From Ettlia oleoabundans (taxonomy: Eukaryota > Chlorophyta > Chlorophyceae > Chlamydomonadales): DNA of 44,125 bases. The notes under the pieces are model-generated. The model was not told where the DNA came from. It did not search any database and saw nothing but the letters and a program-made list of their open reading frames with translations. The DNA lies in assembly GCA_019693395.1 (NCBI GenBank), contig JAAMXP010001230.1, positions 1,742-45,866 of the forward strand. The letters run 5' to 3'. How positions within the stretch are numbered: position 1 is the first letter of the stretch; each line of letters begins with the position of its first letter. This document shows, piece after piece, positions 27,257 through 38,534 of this stretch. Position numbers and translations under genes: made by a program.

Positions 27257-29695
27257 TCAGGTGTTGGCTGTGGGGGCTTCCATCCCGCTGCAGTGTGGTG
27301 GCCGGCTGGGATGATCGCTGGTTGGCACGTGGCAGCACACCAAACCTTGAACAAAACCTTTTGGCCCCAAGCGGTGCTGGTCCCGCCAACCGGCAACAGC
27401 TGCCAGTTGCTGCCCACAGCCGACCGCTGTTTCACTGTGTACCTGCAAGCCCGCCGTCTGCTTGGCAAAAGTTCCATGAAGCCCACCTGTTCACGCGGAA
27501 TGCATATGCCAGGTCAGCACCAGGGATGGCGCCGGCCCCCGCTGCAGCTGCTGCCAGTACAAACGCCTTGCGCTCGCTGATCAGGCCCTTCCTGCTCAGC
27601 AGGTGGGCGGCCAGACCACGCAGGCCCTGCACACCCATGAACTTGCGCTTCTGGTAGCCTGCAAACAGGCCGGTGATGGCAGGGAAACGGTTCAAGCGAC
27701 ATGGGCCAAGCTCAGCACCCTCTAAAACAGATGTCAGGACTAACCAAGCACCCAGCAGCAGGGAACGGCACCACATTAGGCAGCAAGCACGAGTTATGGC
27801 CCAGGATGCATACACAGCATCTCTGATGCATTCCAGTCCATTCCTCCCAAATCCAAACCCCATATGCAAATTACAAGTTCAACCCATTCCTGCCAAAACC
27901 CTGCCCCCTATACAATTTCAATAAAGACAGCAATATGTCCTTGTAAGCATGCATGCGAGAGATCAGTGCCGACCTGCACCCACCAGAGTTTTGGAGCTCC
28001 ATGCTAAACAGAACTGTGCTGGCGGCAGCGGGTCGCTGCGGCATGTCAGGCTCTGCAGCACCCGCGCCGCGCAGCACCAGCTGGACGTGGTTGAAGTGCT
28101 CCGCAAAGTACATGCGCATGCGGCTGTGGTAGGAGAAGCTGCAGCAGGTGGATGGGTGGGAGGTGCTTAGAGGCTTGGTGACTGGGCCTGTTGAGCAGCA
28201 GGCGGGCGAAGCAGGCAGGCACACAGCAGGAGGGCTGTCAGCAGCGCCCACAACTCAAGAGCGGTCTGCAAGGGAGCCATGACGTTGACAGAGGCAGTTC
28301 AAGTTGTCGATGGTAGAGCAGCAGGCTCGTCGACCAAAGCAAAGAGGCAGCTGCTTTGAGGATGCGCCCACCTGAAGCCGATACTGGTTGCCAGCGCACA
28401 GGGCGAGTAGATGCGGGCGCACATCTCCACAGTGCGGGGCTGGCCAGTGATGCAAAACAGGGTATGGGGTGTAAAATGATAGCAGCAAGCAAGCATATAT
28501 CGCACTTATGAGTGTGTTGGGCAGTCTGGGTGCGCCTGGCAGCACCCAGCTGCTGTAAGCGCGGTTGTAAGGTCAGCAGTGGAATACACCCTGTCTGGCA
28601 CCCAAGGGAGCCAATTCACGAGCATGCCTCGCTCATGGCGCTGACTCCTGAATCCCTACTCAGTCTTTTTTTCCCTACCGCAGTCCTCCCAGTTGACCCA
28701 GTAGTTGGTGATGAAGCACCCGTTGCTGAGCCCCTCCGCCAGCGCTGCGGCGTCTGGCACGCCCTTGCAGCCCGCCATTACGCCCTGCACCCGCTCCTGC
28801 ATGCTGTCGAGGAAGCGTTGCAGCTCCTCAGCCTCGCACCTGCACAGAACAGTTGGGGTGTGGGTATGTGGGTGGGGGGGCTCACTGCCTGTGTTGTGTT
28901 GGGGTGTGTGTTGTGCCTGCAAGCAGTGATGCAGGGAGAGGCCGAAAAGGGACGTAGCTGTAGCCAGTGTGCGTGAAGCGCAAGCAGGGTATCGCGCACC
29001 ACACCATTCCAGCCTAATAAGGGGGAAAACGAGAGTGGAAACCCAGATTTTGGCCCCGCTTTGCCCAAAACCCAATCACCATGCTTAGGCCACCATCCCA
29101 AATTGCAAGGCCAGCAGCCAACAATGCTTGTGACTGGCCACCACCCATCTCGCTACAACCGCAGCTGCAACCAGTAATGACCGTGCATTGGTTCTTACTC
29201 TCCATGATGTTCACGGCATAACTTGCCCAGGTTGGGCTTCTGCCACTCGTATGGCCAGGCGCCCAGCAGTCCGCCTGCGGTTGCCATGCCGGCTGCTGCT
29301 GTGCGTGCCCCCTGCTCCTGGCTTTCCTCCTTTGCCGCTTCTTCATCATCCGAGACATCCGTCCGCAGAGAGGGGCAGCACCCATGTCCGCTAAGGCGCG
29401 CGTGTGCACCACATGGCAAGCTGACATCTCCCACAATGCGCCATGAATAGAAGCTTGCAGTGGGAAGGTGCGCAAGGCAGGGGGGCAGTGGACTTGAGCA
29501 GACATTCCCGCAAGTCCACCCGTCCCACCAAGAAATAAAACTACAAGGAAGCAATGAACACCTTTCCTAAATTCTATGCGACCTTTCCACCCTCACAATG
29601 AAGGAGTTGGTGTGCCACTGCAGGGAAGCCCTCTCCTGGAAGTAAGCCTCCCACTGGGCCTCAGTCACGGACGGGTCGTACGGCGCCACCAAGCC
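27257..29695 (-). CDS. Unrecognised multi-exon gene, 5' end unresolved
   Basis: I do not recognise this family. Exons with good splice sites: A 29695-29597 (starts GLVAPYDPSVTEAQWEAYF), B about 29378-29199 (acidic stretch then WPYEWQKPNLGKLC), C 28839-28679 (ends CFITNYWVNWEDC), D 28439-28372 (ARIYSPCALATSIGF), E 28138-27984 (SYHSRMRMYFAEHFNHVQLV), F 27721-27487 (RLNRFPAITGLFAGYQKRKF). A tentative last exon runs 27287-27257. Phases agree at B-C, D-E, E-F and F-last. C-D disagree (phase 1 to 0) unless a tiny exon intervenes, for example ACAGG near 28594-28598. Exon B's start and its join to A are uncertain. Upstream of A, the frame meets TAG directly. A basic, NLS-like open frame at 29985-29857 is a possible first exon, but no donor in it fits. 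The gene may be real and mis-modelled, or decaying. No membrane segment is obvious. Confidence 0.45.
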
Positions 29696-31154
29696 CTACT
29701 TGTCAATGCATCGCATTAGCCAAGGCCCTGCACCCACATGTGGGACCCGACAAAGTTGTGACAAAGATGCATTACATGATGCAATCCACTGGATTGATGG
29801 TCATACTCAGGTCCCCATTACGCACCTGGCTGCGAGGGCAGAAGAGGCAGGAGTCACGGCATCAGCGTCGGCTTTGTCTTCTTGGGTCCTCGGGCCCGCT
29901 TGGCATTGCCTGCTTCACTGCCTCCTGCTGCGTTGCTGCTGGCATTCTGGCTCGCACGCTTCGTGTCCTGTATTTTGCCGCTCATATCTGCCTGTCTGGT
30001 CACGGAAACGCAACGACTCTTTGCAAATGAAAACAAGAGGGTCTCCACTCCGCTCGACAGCGCCGCTGGCGGCCTCACAAGTGATTTGAGGTGTCGATAC
30101 CATGTCTAGTAACTCGAGATGAACAAGAGCGCACTCAGTAAGTGAGCACTCTGCCGTGCAAAGGTGTCGTTCAAAGAGGGTGATTATGATAGTCTAAATC
30201 AGTATCCTAAAAGGATTGGGACATATGTCATAGCGTGCAAGCACAGCGATGCTGTTGAAATTTGAGCACGACTGCCAGGGTGGCATCATGGAAATTCGCA
30301 ATGCAATGGCAAAGTGTACTTCAATTATACAATGTTGTGACGTCACCAATTTTCCATCTCCAGCAACTCCTTTGAATGTAGCAGCAGGATGTGCAGCAGA
30401 TGCCACCAAGCCACCAGCGTTTGCATGCTTAGTTGGCCTGTGCCAGAAATGCTACCAAACACGGTCGCTCGTGATGTTGACATCAACAGCAGCCCTGGTG
30501 CAAGCACACTTGCTTTAATGTCACCTCCCTCTCCTGACTGACCTGTGAATGCTGCCATGTTACATCCTGATGCTATGGTGCATGGGGGGTAAGGATGCAG
30601 CAGCTGCCACTGGCAGCCGCAACAGAGCGGCGTCACTGTCGCGCCGCCCACGCGGGCTGTGCCACAGCTGCTTGTGGGGGATGGGCCGTCGACGGAGTGG
30701 CAACGGCGGCGCCGTATAGGAAGCAAGGATAGCATTTAGCGCAAACAAAGCGGGACGGTTTGTAAAAATTGAAAACAGGGAGCAGTCCAGATCAATACAT
30801 CTGCTGCTGCTGGGCGGGAGGAGGGAAGAGAAAGGTAGCTGATGGGCCACCGCAGGGCTAAAAACGAGTGAAGCCTACTTTCTTTGTTTGCTGCAAGGGG
30901 ACGTTAAGACTGCTGCTGCTGCTGCTTGGGGGTCGAGGGCTGGCGTTGTCAATGCATGTGTCAAGCGTGGAGTTGTGGGCTAGCAGCCAGCCCAACACAA
31001 GCCACCCTTCTCGGGCCTTCCGCCAGTGAGGCAGAAGGCCAAGCCGAGCCCAGGCCCCTACTGCTGATGGCTGGGAGCTGAAAAGGCGGTTCCTCCCGGC
31101 CTCGCCCAGGCCTGCAGGGATGGAGGTTCAAGCTGCCGCCAAGGCTCTGAGGGT
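29696..31154. other. Intergenic stretch with possible 5' exon of the unknown gene
   Basis: Includes the small basic frame 29985-29857 (KRARGPKKTK motif) on the minus strand and the 3' flank of plastid S1. A palindromic TGACGTCA lies near 30337-30344. A minus-strand TGTAA at 30560-30564 is about 590 nt past the S1 stop. No other gene is supported. Confidence 0.45.
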
Positions 31155-34100
31155 TTAGGCTGTGGCTTCTGCCGTTGCCACATCCTCAGATGACACCGCA
31201 GCATCGCCATCGGCACGCGCTGCCGCCTCTGCAGCCGCCACACGCTGCCTGAACAGGGCCGCCATCTCCTCCGCCTTCTCGTACACCAGGGCTGCAATGA
31301 GCAAGAATAGTAAGGAAGAAACAAGCAAAAGGTGAAGGGGAGGAATAAAAATCTGATTGAAAAACGGGCCAAAAAGTCGAGGTGCTACGCAGTTCACAGG
31401 CACACAGGGTGTCGGGGACATGGGCGAATCATGGAGGCCCTCCTGTAGTGTGGTGTGTTACCCTCCGCTGCCGCACCCAACCCCAACATACCCAAACCCA
31501 GCATGCCAGCCTCCTGTGCCACCCAACCGGGTTGCCAAAGCATTGTCCCAGCCAGCTCAGATACCTGCCCAAACCTGTTTCATGTCATCACCCTATCCCG
31601 CCGCCCCCCACTCCAGCCCTTTCTAGTGCTCACCAGGGTCACGCAGCATGTCACCAGGCGTTGGCTCCAGCTTCTTGGTGCACAAAGCCACGCGGCCACG
31701 CTCGCGATCCTGGCTCAGCACCATCACCTGCAACGCGAACAAACCACTTACAAGAGGCATGGCATGGCATGGCATGGCATGGCATGGCATGGCATGGAAG
31801 AGGTTGGATTGCCTCTTGTCATCCACTGTGAGGTTCCCTTTCTAAAACCATGCCCATTTCTTATTCACCCTACACTGTCATTTGCCACTCCTTTCAAGCG
31901 TACGCGAGGATCCAGCAGCTACTACCACCACATCCATCACCATAAACAGCCACACCGCCGCAACTGCCGCTTTTCACCCCTCCGTGCCTCCCTCTTACCT
32001 TGATGCGGTCACCCTCGCTCAGCACCTTGTCCACGTTTGTGATGCGATCGTGGCTGATCTGAGAGATGTGCAGCAGACCAGAGGCGCCGCCAATCTCCAC
32101 AAATGCGCCGTACGGCTTCACGCTCATCACAGTGCCCTCAACAACGTCGCCAACCTGTGGTGGGTAGCAGGCGACAAGGAGGTGAATGGGCAAGCAGCAT
32201 GGCATCATTGCAAAGGGAGGCGCATCGAATGGCGCTCCCAGCTGCCAAGAAGTCTCGTTGTTGTATGCTGCCTCTCCCCCACTGGGGCCAGCTGTCAAGT
32301 CCAGGCTCAACTTTGAAAGCAGACCATAGCCAGTCAGCCGGCGTTTCCAAAACCGGGCAACCCAATGCGTTATAGAAGGCCCGTGAACTGCACTGTCATG
32401 GCAAGCGGCTGCATGCCCAATGTGCCGCCCCATACCTTGAAGCTGTTCACGCGCTCGTCTGCCGCCACGCGCTTGTTCGACAGCATCAATCGCGCCTTCT
32501 CCTCATCCACCTCAGTCACCTGCACAACAACCAGTAGGCAAGCAGCAAAGGCACGAGTTGGAAAGAGCTGTATTGCGCAAGCAGCACCCTACGAGTACAA
32601 CTGTCTTGCCCGGCTACAAGTGAACAGGACATGTAGGTGGAAAGTACCTCCCTCAGGTTGATGCAGCAGAGAGCGCAACTCGACCACATATCCATCACTA
32701 CGATTGACACACACAACTCACACTAGTGTGCTCAGGCCGACCCAACCCAACCCAACCCAAGCCAACCCAATCACACATTGCGCACACGCACCCCCAGCAC
32801 ATACATGGTCCAGAGACTCAAAACCACCCGCTCACTTTAAGAACACATGAATACACGATGCCCGGCATTGTAGCCAACTTGCGCCCACAGGCCTTCCCTA
32901 TCCACTCTAATATTTGCCCACTGCTGGACACCTCAAAGCTCACTGTCCCAACCTATCGGCCGCCAGCCAGCTCAGCCGCCCACCATCAGCCACATCCACT
33001 GCACACATGAACCACCGCCCACCATGCCACGGGCCCATCAGCACGCTTATATCCCTCCCTCCCTGCCGAAAAATCGCACCTTAAAGTTCATCCTGCGTCC
33101 CAACAGCTCCTCAAAGCTCTGCACCCGCTGGCCCAGCTGGCTGCCGGGGCAAAACCCGCGAATGTTCTCAGCCTCCACAATCACGCCGCCGCGGTTGGTG
33201 CCCACAACTTCACCCTCAACCGCAACATCGTCCTCCATGCACTGCCGCAGGCGCTGCCAGGCCACCTGCAGGAGAAAACACAAATGTGTCTAAAGTTGGA
33301 GAAGGGGGAATGCGCTCGGGAGTGAAGACATAGTGCAAGATGCACGGGAGCGTTTTGGTTCAAATCTTTGTGAATGCAGGTGTGGATGTGCGGAAGCCTT
33401 GCAGCCAGGCAGTTCAACAGCACGACAACAGACAAGGTCAGCTGGGTGCAGCCAGCCCAGCATTCTGTCTTCTACAAAACCCCAAGGCAGCACCAGACCA
33501 GCCCGTTGCAGCTGACATGCGGAGCAGTGAGGCAGCCCCGGCCAAGTTCAGCTCAGCAACTAGCAGGAGATCTCTAGCAACGAACTACACCACATTGGCC
33601 AAGAATTGCCGCCAGTGGGCAGCTAACCGTTGTTTTGCACGCTGCCTTGGTAATCCAACACAGTAATGAACTGAGGGTGGGTTACCAGCTGTAGCTGCGA
33701 CCGTACCTGCAGCTCAAGGCGTTTGAGTGAGAGCACCAGGTCTCCATTGCGCTCCTCACGAATAACCATGAAGTCGCGGCTGGCGTGGGGGCCCAAAACC
33801 TGGGTGGCCTGCACCATGGCGGGCAGGTGGCAGCAGGCAAAACGGTTGAGGGAAGGGGCCGGGTTGGCACAATCCCATTCCAGAAATCCGAGGGCGTGGA
33901 CTGGTGGCACCCGATGGTGCGGCCAAACAGGAGGGGCATACACGACGCAGATGCAGACGCAGATGCATGTGCTCGGCATGTTACATTAGTTCAAAGGAAG
34001 CTCGGCATATTATATTTCAAAGGACTGGGGAAAATAAACAAAAAGTGCAGAGGATAGCCGCAAGCAAAGTGCAAGTGCGGCTTTGATGCAGCATGTCACC

Positions 34101-34724
34101 CAACGCCGACCTGGCAGCCTTGGGATAACGCTTTCGTGTGTCGACTTCCCATCATGTCATCACAAGAAGCGCATGAGGTATATGTGCGAGCGAGCAGCAA
34201 ACGGTATATTGGAAAAGGTGCAGGCAAGCATAAGAAGTGGATAGGCGCACCCGGGGCACGTTTGGAAGCGTCAGCTCAGAGGTAGGGCAGAAGGCTGTGG
34301 ACTTGCCGCCAATGTCGACATAGGCGCCACGCTGGTCAACACGCACCACAGTACCTTGCACCTGCAGAAAAGGACCGTATGGTGGCAGCTGAGACACCCA
34401 GGGCTGCTAGGCGGTTGGGCAAAGCGCACAGGCAAGGCAACCAAGCGGGCGGCTGCCAGTCGCCAGGTGGAGGCCGCTTGCCTTGTCCCCCGTGTGGTAG
34501 TCGAAGTTGAAGGTATCCAGCAGAGCCTCAAACTTCGCATAGGCCGTCTCCCGGTCGAACTCCACGTCCTCGCTGGTCTCAGCCTCCACTGCGGGCTCTT
34601 CCATAGCTGCCACAGCAAGCGGCAAAAGCCGTTGCTGACGCTTTGGCTGCTGCCTCCGCTGGTTCTTCACTGGCGCAAATGCCGCCACGCCCGCAACCCG
34701 GGTGTGAACCATTGCGTGCTGCAT
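31155..34724 (-). CDS. PRPS1: Plastid 30S ribosomal protein S1 (8 exons, 370 aa)
   Basis: Nucleus-encoded plastid ribosomal protein S1, binding mRNA on the 30S subunit to aid translation initiation. Exons: 34724-34482, 34361-34251, 33808-33707, 33265-33080, 32519-32436, 32154-31999, 31727-31634, 31291-31155; 1113 nt in frame. Residues 1-40 are a basic, acid-free transit peptide ending about LPLAVAA. Three S1 domains follow: [20 protein letters not shown] (82-152), [15 protein letters not shown] (153-242) and [20 protein letters not shown] (243-about 325). The eukaryote-plastid hallmark [24 protein letters not shown] comes next. The tail (last ~40 residues) is Ala/Glu-rich. Three S1 domains, rather than six, is the plastid form. 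Intron 1 starts AAG|GCAAGC, a GC-AG intron. An upstream in-frame ATG at 34844 would lengthen the transit peptide by 40 residues. Confidence 0.92.
31756..31795. repeat. (GGCAT)8 microsatellite
   Basis: Eight perfect GGCAT units in intron 6 of plastid S1. The core GCAT is shared with the ATAGC array in TFIIS intron 2. Confidence 0.97.
32741..32770. repeat. (CCCAA)6 repeat, one mismatch
   Basis: Four perfect CCCAA units, one GCCAA and one more CCCAA, in intron 4 of plastid S1. Confidence 0.9.
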
Positions 34725-34941
34725 GGCTGTGGCCTCCGGCAGTCGAGCTACTGTAGCTACTATTAGCTGACTCCTAGCCACCACAGAAAGAGAGGTTTGC
34801 AGCGGCGAGTGGTGCGGCAAAAGCAGGCAGGAACCGGGGTCCATTTGGCAAGCGCGCTTCTGGGAAGCACATTGTGACCGCTTGCATAACCGCTGACCTT
34901 GAAACAAGGTTTATACATGAATAGGTGACTCTACGCGAGAT
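34725..34941. promoter_or_regulatory. Short divergent promoter between plastid S1 and secreted protein
   Basis: 217 bp between start codons facing away from each other. It would be 97 bp if S1 starts at the upstream ATG 34844. No TATA box recognised. Confidence 0.5.
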
Positions 34942-36833
34942 ATGCGCCACCCCCTCCTGTGTCTCCCGAGGCACCTTGCCCTGTTCCTCGCCTGCGTCTC
35001 CCTGGCCGCCGCAGACGAGGTGAGCGCGCTTTTAGCGCTGAGGATTCGCACACAAACTTTTGTAGTGCATGGCCAGCTTCTCCGAAACACACGTGCACTG
35101 GCACATCAACACAGCGGGTGTGGCACGGCGACCGTAGCGCCACCGCCGGCAGCGGTTTCGTTGTGGGCCTGTCACTGCGTCCCCGTCTGATGCCAACACT
35201 GCCACCCGTTCACAAGCTTGCAGACCCGCGTGTACCGCGGCCTGTGGGGCAACCTGTTCCAGCAGCAAGCGGGGTCGCCAGCACCCAGCAGCTTGCATGC
35301 GGCGCTTGCAGGCCTCCAAAGCAAGCTGCTGGCACACTTTGGGGACTCAGATGCGGCCCAACAGGCAGAACGTCATTTTTCACTGGAAGAGCTGCTCAAA
35401 TCGCAGTTCAACCTCACCCTCTCTCTGCTGGGAGAGCACGGCCCTAGTGCCCGCTCAGCTGCTGCCGATGGGGCCAGCTCTCTTCTGGACAAGCTGGGGC
35501 TGCTCCACAGCCAGCTGGTGCAGGACTGGAGCACAGCAGACCCTCAGCAGCTGGCGGCGCTGGCCTTGATACAGGGCTGGGCAGTGGGTGCGCTGGTAGC
35601 GGGGGGCGGCGCTGCCAGTGCGGCGCTACGTCGAAGCGGCCAGACCTCTGGGCTCACTGGGATTGCAGCGCAAGTGACAGGTTGGTTTCAAGTCACTTTG
35701 CAACTGCCATGCTTGCACAGAACATTGGTGTGTTGGAAAAACAGTGCAGGATGCATGCCCTGCAAAATCCCGACGGCCTGTGCTTGACCTAACCCTTGCC
35801 GGCTTTACCCTGCCGCCTGCCTTGCCTCTTTCATTTGTCTGCAGAGCCAGCCTGGGGCTCCTTCCACCCGCACACCTGCCTGCGTCTTCAAAACTTTGGC
35901 AATGCGGAAGGTTACAGCTCCGCGCTGTTTGGTGCCAGTCCCTGCTCCCCTGGCCTGAGCGGTAGCGCCGCGGAAGCTGCCAACGCTGCTGCCAGCAGTG
36001 AAGTTCTGCACTGGGGCACACAGGCCTCCTTTCTACTCGACTGCTCACGTGGAGGGGATGGCTTGGCAAGTGACAGCGATGGAGCCAACAGCGGTGGCGG
36101 CCTGAGCAGCATGCTGCAGGCCGCCAGCAAGGCAGCAGCTGCCTCAATGGCAGCAGCACTGGACCGCACTACAGTTTGCCGCCTGGCGGTGGGCAGCGAC
36201 AGCGGCAGCGGCACACTGTTGCAGCACAGCTTTGAGCGACCGCTGCTGGGGGGCCCTAAGCTCGATGCCCTTCGCATACGGATCTGCAACATGTGAGCCC
36301 CAGCAAGCTGCTCCAGCCGCTCTCTGCACCTGGACACCATGCCTCTTTTGCATCTGCATCACGAAGACTACCTATGTTTGTTGTAAGTGCATGGCGGAGG
36401 GTCCTATATACGCTCACCTTCCAGCATGCTTCTGCTGCCCTGCAGGGCGCCCTCCACCCTGCAATACCCTGCCGCCCTCGCTCATGGTGCCGCAATCCGC
36501 CTGTCAAGCCTGAAGCTCAACGGGCGTCCGCTGCTGCCTTCGTCGATGTTGGCCAGCCAGGCCGGTGCAGCAGACGGCTGCCTGGCGCAGCTATACCGCC
36601 TGAACAGCAAGGCCACGCGGGGTGGCTATGTTTTGAGCGGCTGGGTGCAGCTGGTCGAAGGTTCAAGCGCCAGTGGCGGTAACGCAGGCTTCGGTGTGGG
36701 GGAGATGACCAGCGTGGAGCTTTCTTTAGGGGAATACTCGCAGCTGGAAGCCGCTGCTTCACGCCTGCTGGGTGGCGTATCACAGCAGCTGGTGGCTGTA
36801 GGTGGACAGGCAGTGGGGGTACCAGTGCCTTGA
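34942..36833 (+). CDS. Unrecognised secreted protein (4 exons, 456 aa)
   Basis: Exons: 34942-35019, 35224-35680, 35845-36292, 36446-36833; 1371 nt in frame with clean TGCAG acceptors. Exon 1 is almost exactly a signal peptide (26 codons, HLALFLACVSLAAADE). The mature part is first helical (KLLAHFGDSDAAQQAERHFSLEELLKSQF) with an NLTL glycosylation sequon. A Gly/Ala-rich segment, ALVAGGGAASAALRR, follows. A Ser/Gly-rich middle carries short Cys-containing conserved-looking patches (FHPHTCLRLQNFGNAEGY, SFERPLLGG). The C-terminal third (AIRLSSLKLNGRPLLPSS, GGYVLSGWVQLVEG) looks like beta-strand-rich structure. There is no catalytic motif I can name. The start is the only ATG ahead of the hydrophobic core. 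Probably an extracellular or lumenal algal-lineage protein; function unknown. Confidence 0.65.
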
Positions 36834-37090
36834 CCTGGCCGTCGTGCGTTGGTTACTGAAATACCTCGTGAGTTGCCTCCTGACTTTGACTGTGTCCTAC
36901 ACCATAATTGGAGTGCTGGTGTCTTGTTGCAAGGTTGTCTCTAAATTGGTGCCTAGCTCTATACTATTTGCTTCTCGACTTGTACTAAACGTCGACCACT
37001 ATTTGACATGAGGCAGTAGTTGGTCTCATTTGTGTTGCGATTTTTAACCATTAATGAAGATATGCACAGTTGGAAGTTGGAAGTTAGTTG

Positions 37091-37095
37091 TGTAA
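37091..37095 (+). terminator. Candidate poly(A) signal TGTAA of the secreted-protein gene
   Basis: First TGTAA in plus orientation, about 258 nt past the stop at 36833; a second follows at 37110. Confidence 0.4.
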
Positions 37096-37636
37096 AAAGC
37101 CTAGACAGATGTAAACAGGTTGTTGGTAAACGGATTGGGATGTGCATCAAAGCTTTTGCTAGTCCCTCAACTGGTGTTCATGCAGTTGTTCATTTTACTC
37201 CAGTAAGTGCGCAGCAATCTATTGCAACCGCCGCCTGTGATTGGTTGCTCAAACCAGACCAAGTGCTTGGCCTACTATGGGCGCAACAATGTCGGGCACT
37301 GCGTGCCGGTGAGTTGCAAGTGTGTAGCCCACTCTTCAACCCCAATATCCACACATTCCACCCTCCCCCAGCTTATGGACCGCACTCGCACTGATCATCA
37401 GCATACCTGCTACCCTTGCGCTGCCTATGTCGTCTGCATTTGTTGCCCCACATCTGTTCTTTCATCCACCTGGCTGTGGCAGGATAACACATTTGCTGCC
37501 ACCCTGTCATGCGTGCTATGCTATGCATGCTGTGCTGTATCTTCTTGGTCTGATCCACACGCTTGTTCGTGGTCTTTCACCTCGTGTGACTGGCACCCTG
37601 CGGTCTGTAAAACCGTGCCTACAGAGCCTACTTAGG

Positions 37637-38146
37637 CTAGGCTATAAAGCGGTCATCAGTCCTACCACACGTGAGGCAAGTCCTGGCAAAGGCAGCTGCC
37701 TGTGTAAGGCTCCCGGTTGCAAAAACAGGAACCTGTTTCCTCATTACAATGTGTGCTGATGTGGTCTTCAGAAACTCGTCACAAATTGCGGTGCTGGTAT
37801 AATGTTCTGAGGAGCCATCACCTATGTTCACCTCCTCTACTCGCAGTTTGGTCCGCTCATTGCCAGGTGTTCTGTTGTCGACGGCCAGCGGCCCCTTGCA
37901 TTGTATATCCGCTCTCAGTTTTAATGCGTCTCCACCTTTCATCCACAACTCAACATCGACCACCCTTGCCCAACAACACTTGTCTGCATGAATATACTCA
38001 TGTCTCATGTCAACAGCATTCTGTTTCGAGCCGTCCCGCCCAGGCTTTCTCTGTTGATATCGCAGCATGGTCTTCCTGAATGGCTGTTTCGCAATACACT
38101 TTTCACAGCCTCGCCTGCAGGCATCCCTGCATAGTCTGGTCTGCAT
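37637..38146 (-). CDS. Possible intronless hypothetical protein (169 aa)
   Basis: Uninterrupted frame starting ATG at 38146. Unlike most chance frames in this window, it is not Pro/Cys/Ser-skewed. It has balanced charged residues, amphipathic stretches (VVDVELWMKGGDALKLRADI) and an alternating segment (NERTKLRVEEVNIGDGSS). There is no signal peptide, no family I recognise and no splice evidence. It could be a lineage-specific gene, a fragment of a mobile element, or chance. Confidence 0.25.
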   Translation of the reverse strand: MQTRLCRDACRRGCEKCIAKQPFRKTMLRYQQRKPGRDGSKQNAVDMRHEYIHADKCCWARVVDVELWMKGGDALKLRADIQCKGPLAVDNRTPGNERTKLRVEEVNIGDGSSEHYTSTAICDEFLKTTSAHIVMRKQVPVFATGSLTQAAAFARTCLTCGRTDDRFIA

Positions 38147-38534
38147 GCATATAAAAAGTAGCTGCGATATTGCCGCCGCCGCGAGGTAGCCGTGCGTCCA
38201 AAACCTAGTCCAGCAAAAGCGAAGCTGTGCCAGCTTGCAGCTCCATGGTTTTTGCGAAATAGATTGGAGTTTTATTTTATGGGTTCAAAACTCACGGAGA
38301 AGTCTGCAACCTGGGGTACAAATAGCTCAGAGGGATGAAGGTACACCATCCTGTACAACTTCCGAATGTGCCTTCCCAGTGGGCGATCGTCCCGCCAGGC
38401 GATCAGGCTGCCAGATCATTGGTTGGTGAAGGTTCGATTGCGTAAAGATGGAGCACTAAGCCTCTCCACCGCTTGCAGCTGTCCGCTAGGGGCGATGCCG
38501 CTGGCCGCGAGGTGCCCTGCTGAAGAACAACCAG

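Larger units (their letters stand above)
36834..38534. other. Long intergenic stretch, first part A/T-rich
   Basis: Positions about 36840-37200 are visibly richer in A/T than the flanking genes and include TGTAA at 37091-37095 and 37110-37114. Further on lie a possible small Cys-containing exon on plus (about 37213-37311, ending at GTGAGT) and a 169-codon frame on minus (37637-38146). Neither is proven. Confidence 0.5.

Noticed and set aside
29840..29890. A 4-nt microexon (CCAG) that would link the basic N-terminal frame to exon A of the unknown gene
   Set aside because: The implied upstream intron would be only 28 nt, too short to splice.
38425..38445. tRNA T-loop-like GGTTCGATT
   Set aside because: No pairing stems or anticodon arm can be drawn around it.
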